From: Dokdonella sp. | GTDB lineage: Bacteria > Pseudomonadota > Gammaproteobacteria > Xanthomonadales > Rhodanobacteraceae | Assembly: GCF_017744955.1 (NCBI RefSeq) | Contig: NZ_JAGIAG010000001.1 | Location: forward strand, 434,001-498,000 | Reading direction: 5' to 3' | DNA: 64,000 nt | Part shown: piece after piece, positions 63,298-64,000 of the stretch | How the letters are laid out: each line of letters begins with the position of its first letter | Position numbering within the stretch: position 1 is the first letter of the stretch | Position numbers and translations under genes: made by a program | The notes under the pieces: model-generated | Told to the model about the DNA's origin: nothing | The model's database searches: none | Seen by the model: only the letters and a program-made list of their open reading frames with translations

Positions 63298-63327
63298 TGA
63301 ATTTCACAAAGATAACTGTGGAATTCA
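63298..63327. promoter_or_regulatory. Imperfect inverted repeat in the ppc/ACT-domain gene spacer
   Basis: TGAATTTCACA (63298-63308) and TGTGGAATTCA (63317-63327) are reverse complements at 10 of 11 positions, with an 8-base spacer. It lies in the 322-base spacer (63133-63454), about 170 bases upstream of ppc and 130 upstream of the ACT-domain gene. The surrounding AT-rich stretch makes it a candidate regulator site. The rest of the spacer holds no supported gene. Confidence 0.5.
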
Positions 63328-63454
63328 TCTGCGGCTCGCCGACGCCAACCGCACCCAACCGTTCGCGGGAGGCCGGGTCCGCCGGGCGACGACCGCACTT
63401 CCGCGCTGCCGCAGGGTGCGTGCGGCGTTCGCGCAGTGTTGTCCGAGGGAGGCC

Positions 63455-64000
63455 ATGGCCGATATCGAGTTCCGCGTCGTCTCCGACCGACGCGAAGGTC
63501 TGTTGCTGGAGCTGGGCCGATTGATCGTGGCCAGCGGCTTCACCTTGCAGCGCCAGCGCATGACGCGCGGCGACGAGGGCGTCGTGCTGACGATGGTCGT
63601 GCGCGGTCCGGAGCAGAACCTGCTCGCGCTGGAAGATCGCCTCGGCAGCCACCCGATCGTGCAGAGCTTCGAGGCCACCAGCGTCGACGCCAGCGCCGCG
63701 GCGACCGCCGCAGCGGCACCGCCCCCCGAGCCCGCGCGTCCGCGGACGCTGATGTCCGACGCGCGCCCCGAAACCACCGCGGCGGCGCCCGATCCCGGCC
63801 GCGTCGAAGCGCTGCTCGGCGCACTGGCGCGCGAGTACCCGGACGTGTTCAACCGCGTGCTCGCGTTCGAGCACGAGATCGCGCCGGCGCATCGCGAGGC
63901 GAGCACGCGCTACGCCGGCACGCGTCTGGGCGCGTGGATCTACAAGCGCGACTTCACCCTGGGCGCGCGCCTGAACCTGAGCGATTCGGTCAAGCACATC
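63455..64000 (+). CDS. ACT-domain protein, partial
   Basis: The gene runs off the right edge; 182 codons are visible. GAGGGA precedes the ATG. The N-terminal part (1-75, MADIEFRVVSDRREGLLLELGRLIVASGFTLQRQRM) has an ACT-like beta-alpha-beta pattern (small-molecule binding). A Pro/Ala/Arg linker (about 80-110) follows, then a second domain beginning VEALLGALAREYPDVFNRVLAFEHEIAPAHR...GTRLGAWIYKRDFTLGARLNL, which I do not recognise. There is no signal peptide. It is divergent from ppc; a metabolic sensing role is possible. Confidence 0.7.
   Translation, partial: MADIEFRVVSDRREGLLLELGRLIVASGFTLQRQRMTRGDEGVVLTMVVRGPEQNLLALEDRLGSHPIVQSFEATSVDASAAATAAAAPPPEPARPRTLMSDARPETTAAAPDPGRVEALLGALAREYPDVFNRVLAFEHEIAPAHREASTRYAGTRLGAWIYKRDFTLGARLNLSDSVKHI

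Overview
This is a 64 kb stretch of a GC-rich proteobacterial chromosome with densely packed genes, short operons and no plasmid, phage or IS hallmark. Several features point to Gammaproteobacteria of the order Xanthomonadales/Lysobacterales, perhaps Rhodanobacteraceae. These are the gene repertoire (UbiK, ComM, HemP with a TonB-dependent heme receptor, malate synthase A/isocitrate lyase, PEP carboxylase), the secreted proteins ending in an F-x-D-G-F-[DE] tail, and a putative peptide-modification gene set otherwise known to me mainly from this order. This placement is an inference from gene content; no rRNA gene is present.

Layout. 1-144: start of a gene leaving the window, possibly a phosphopantetheinyl transferase. 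299-13348: an acetate-uptake and activation region: a sodium-solute-symporter-type hybrid histidine kinase, a LuxR-type response regulator, acetyl-CoA synthetase, a DcaP-like outer-membrane channel and an MHS-family permease, interrupted by a secreted subtilase and an ABC transporter pair. 13425-18684: small membrane proteins, RraA, and a two-gene unit for a lectin-like and a delta-60-repeat secreted protein. 18816-23388: a TPR-tailed Ser/Thr kinase and an ECF sigma factor flanking a rhodanese-like protein and a secreted protein. 23730-28819: a DyP peroxidase and the glyoxylate bypass (aceB, aceA) with a divergent LysR regulator. 29126-30196: a diguanylate cyclase with a cNMP-type sensor domain.

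30362-34734 is the most interesting part: a compact putative RiPP locus made of a cyclase/TPR membrane protein, a 95-residue precursor with a nitrile-hydratase-like leader, and a SagB-like dehydrogenase. A perfect inverted repeat lies in the divergent promoter between the precursor and dehydrogenase genes. No YcaO, lanthionine synthetase, radical SAM enzyme, peptidase or exporter is next to it.

34859-43769: XdhC/MobA-type pair, K+/H+ antiporter, ComM, UbiK, a PII protein and a TMEM165/GDT1-type membrane protein. The last is preceded by a sequence matching the yybP-ykoY manganese riboswitch. Perfect palindromes sit on the predicted -35 regions of the PII and antiporter genes. 43818-54825: two serine hydrolases, an unknown small pair, a SigJ-type sigma factor with a cupin and an AhpD-like protein, and a four-gene run ending in an orphan cytochrome b and a bestrophin. 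55105-59627: a heme-uptake operon behind a textbook Fur box. 59785-60383: a RelE/ParE-type toxin with its antitoxin. 60430-63132: PEP carboxylase. 63455-end: start of an ACT-domain protein.

The physiology fits together in part. Acetate enters through the DcaP-like channel and MHS permease, is activated by Acs, feeds the AceA/AceB bypass, and PEP carboxylase supplies a second anaplerotic route. I see no rRNA, tRNA, CRISPR array or transposase.
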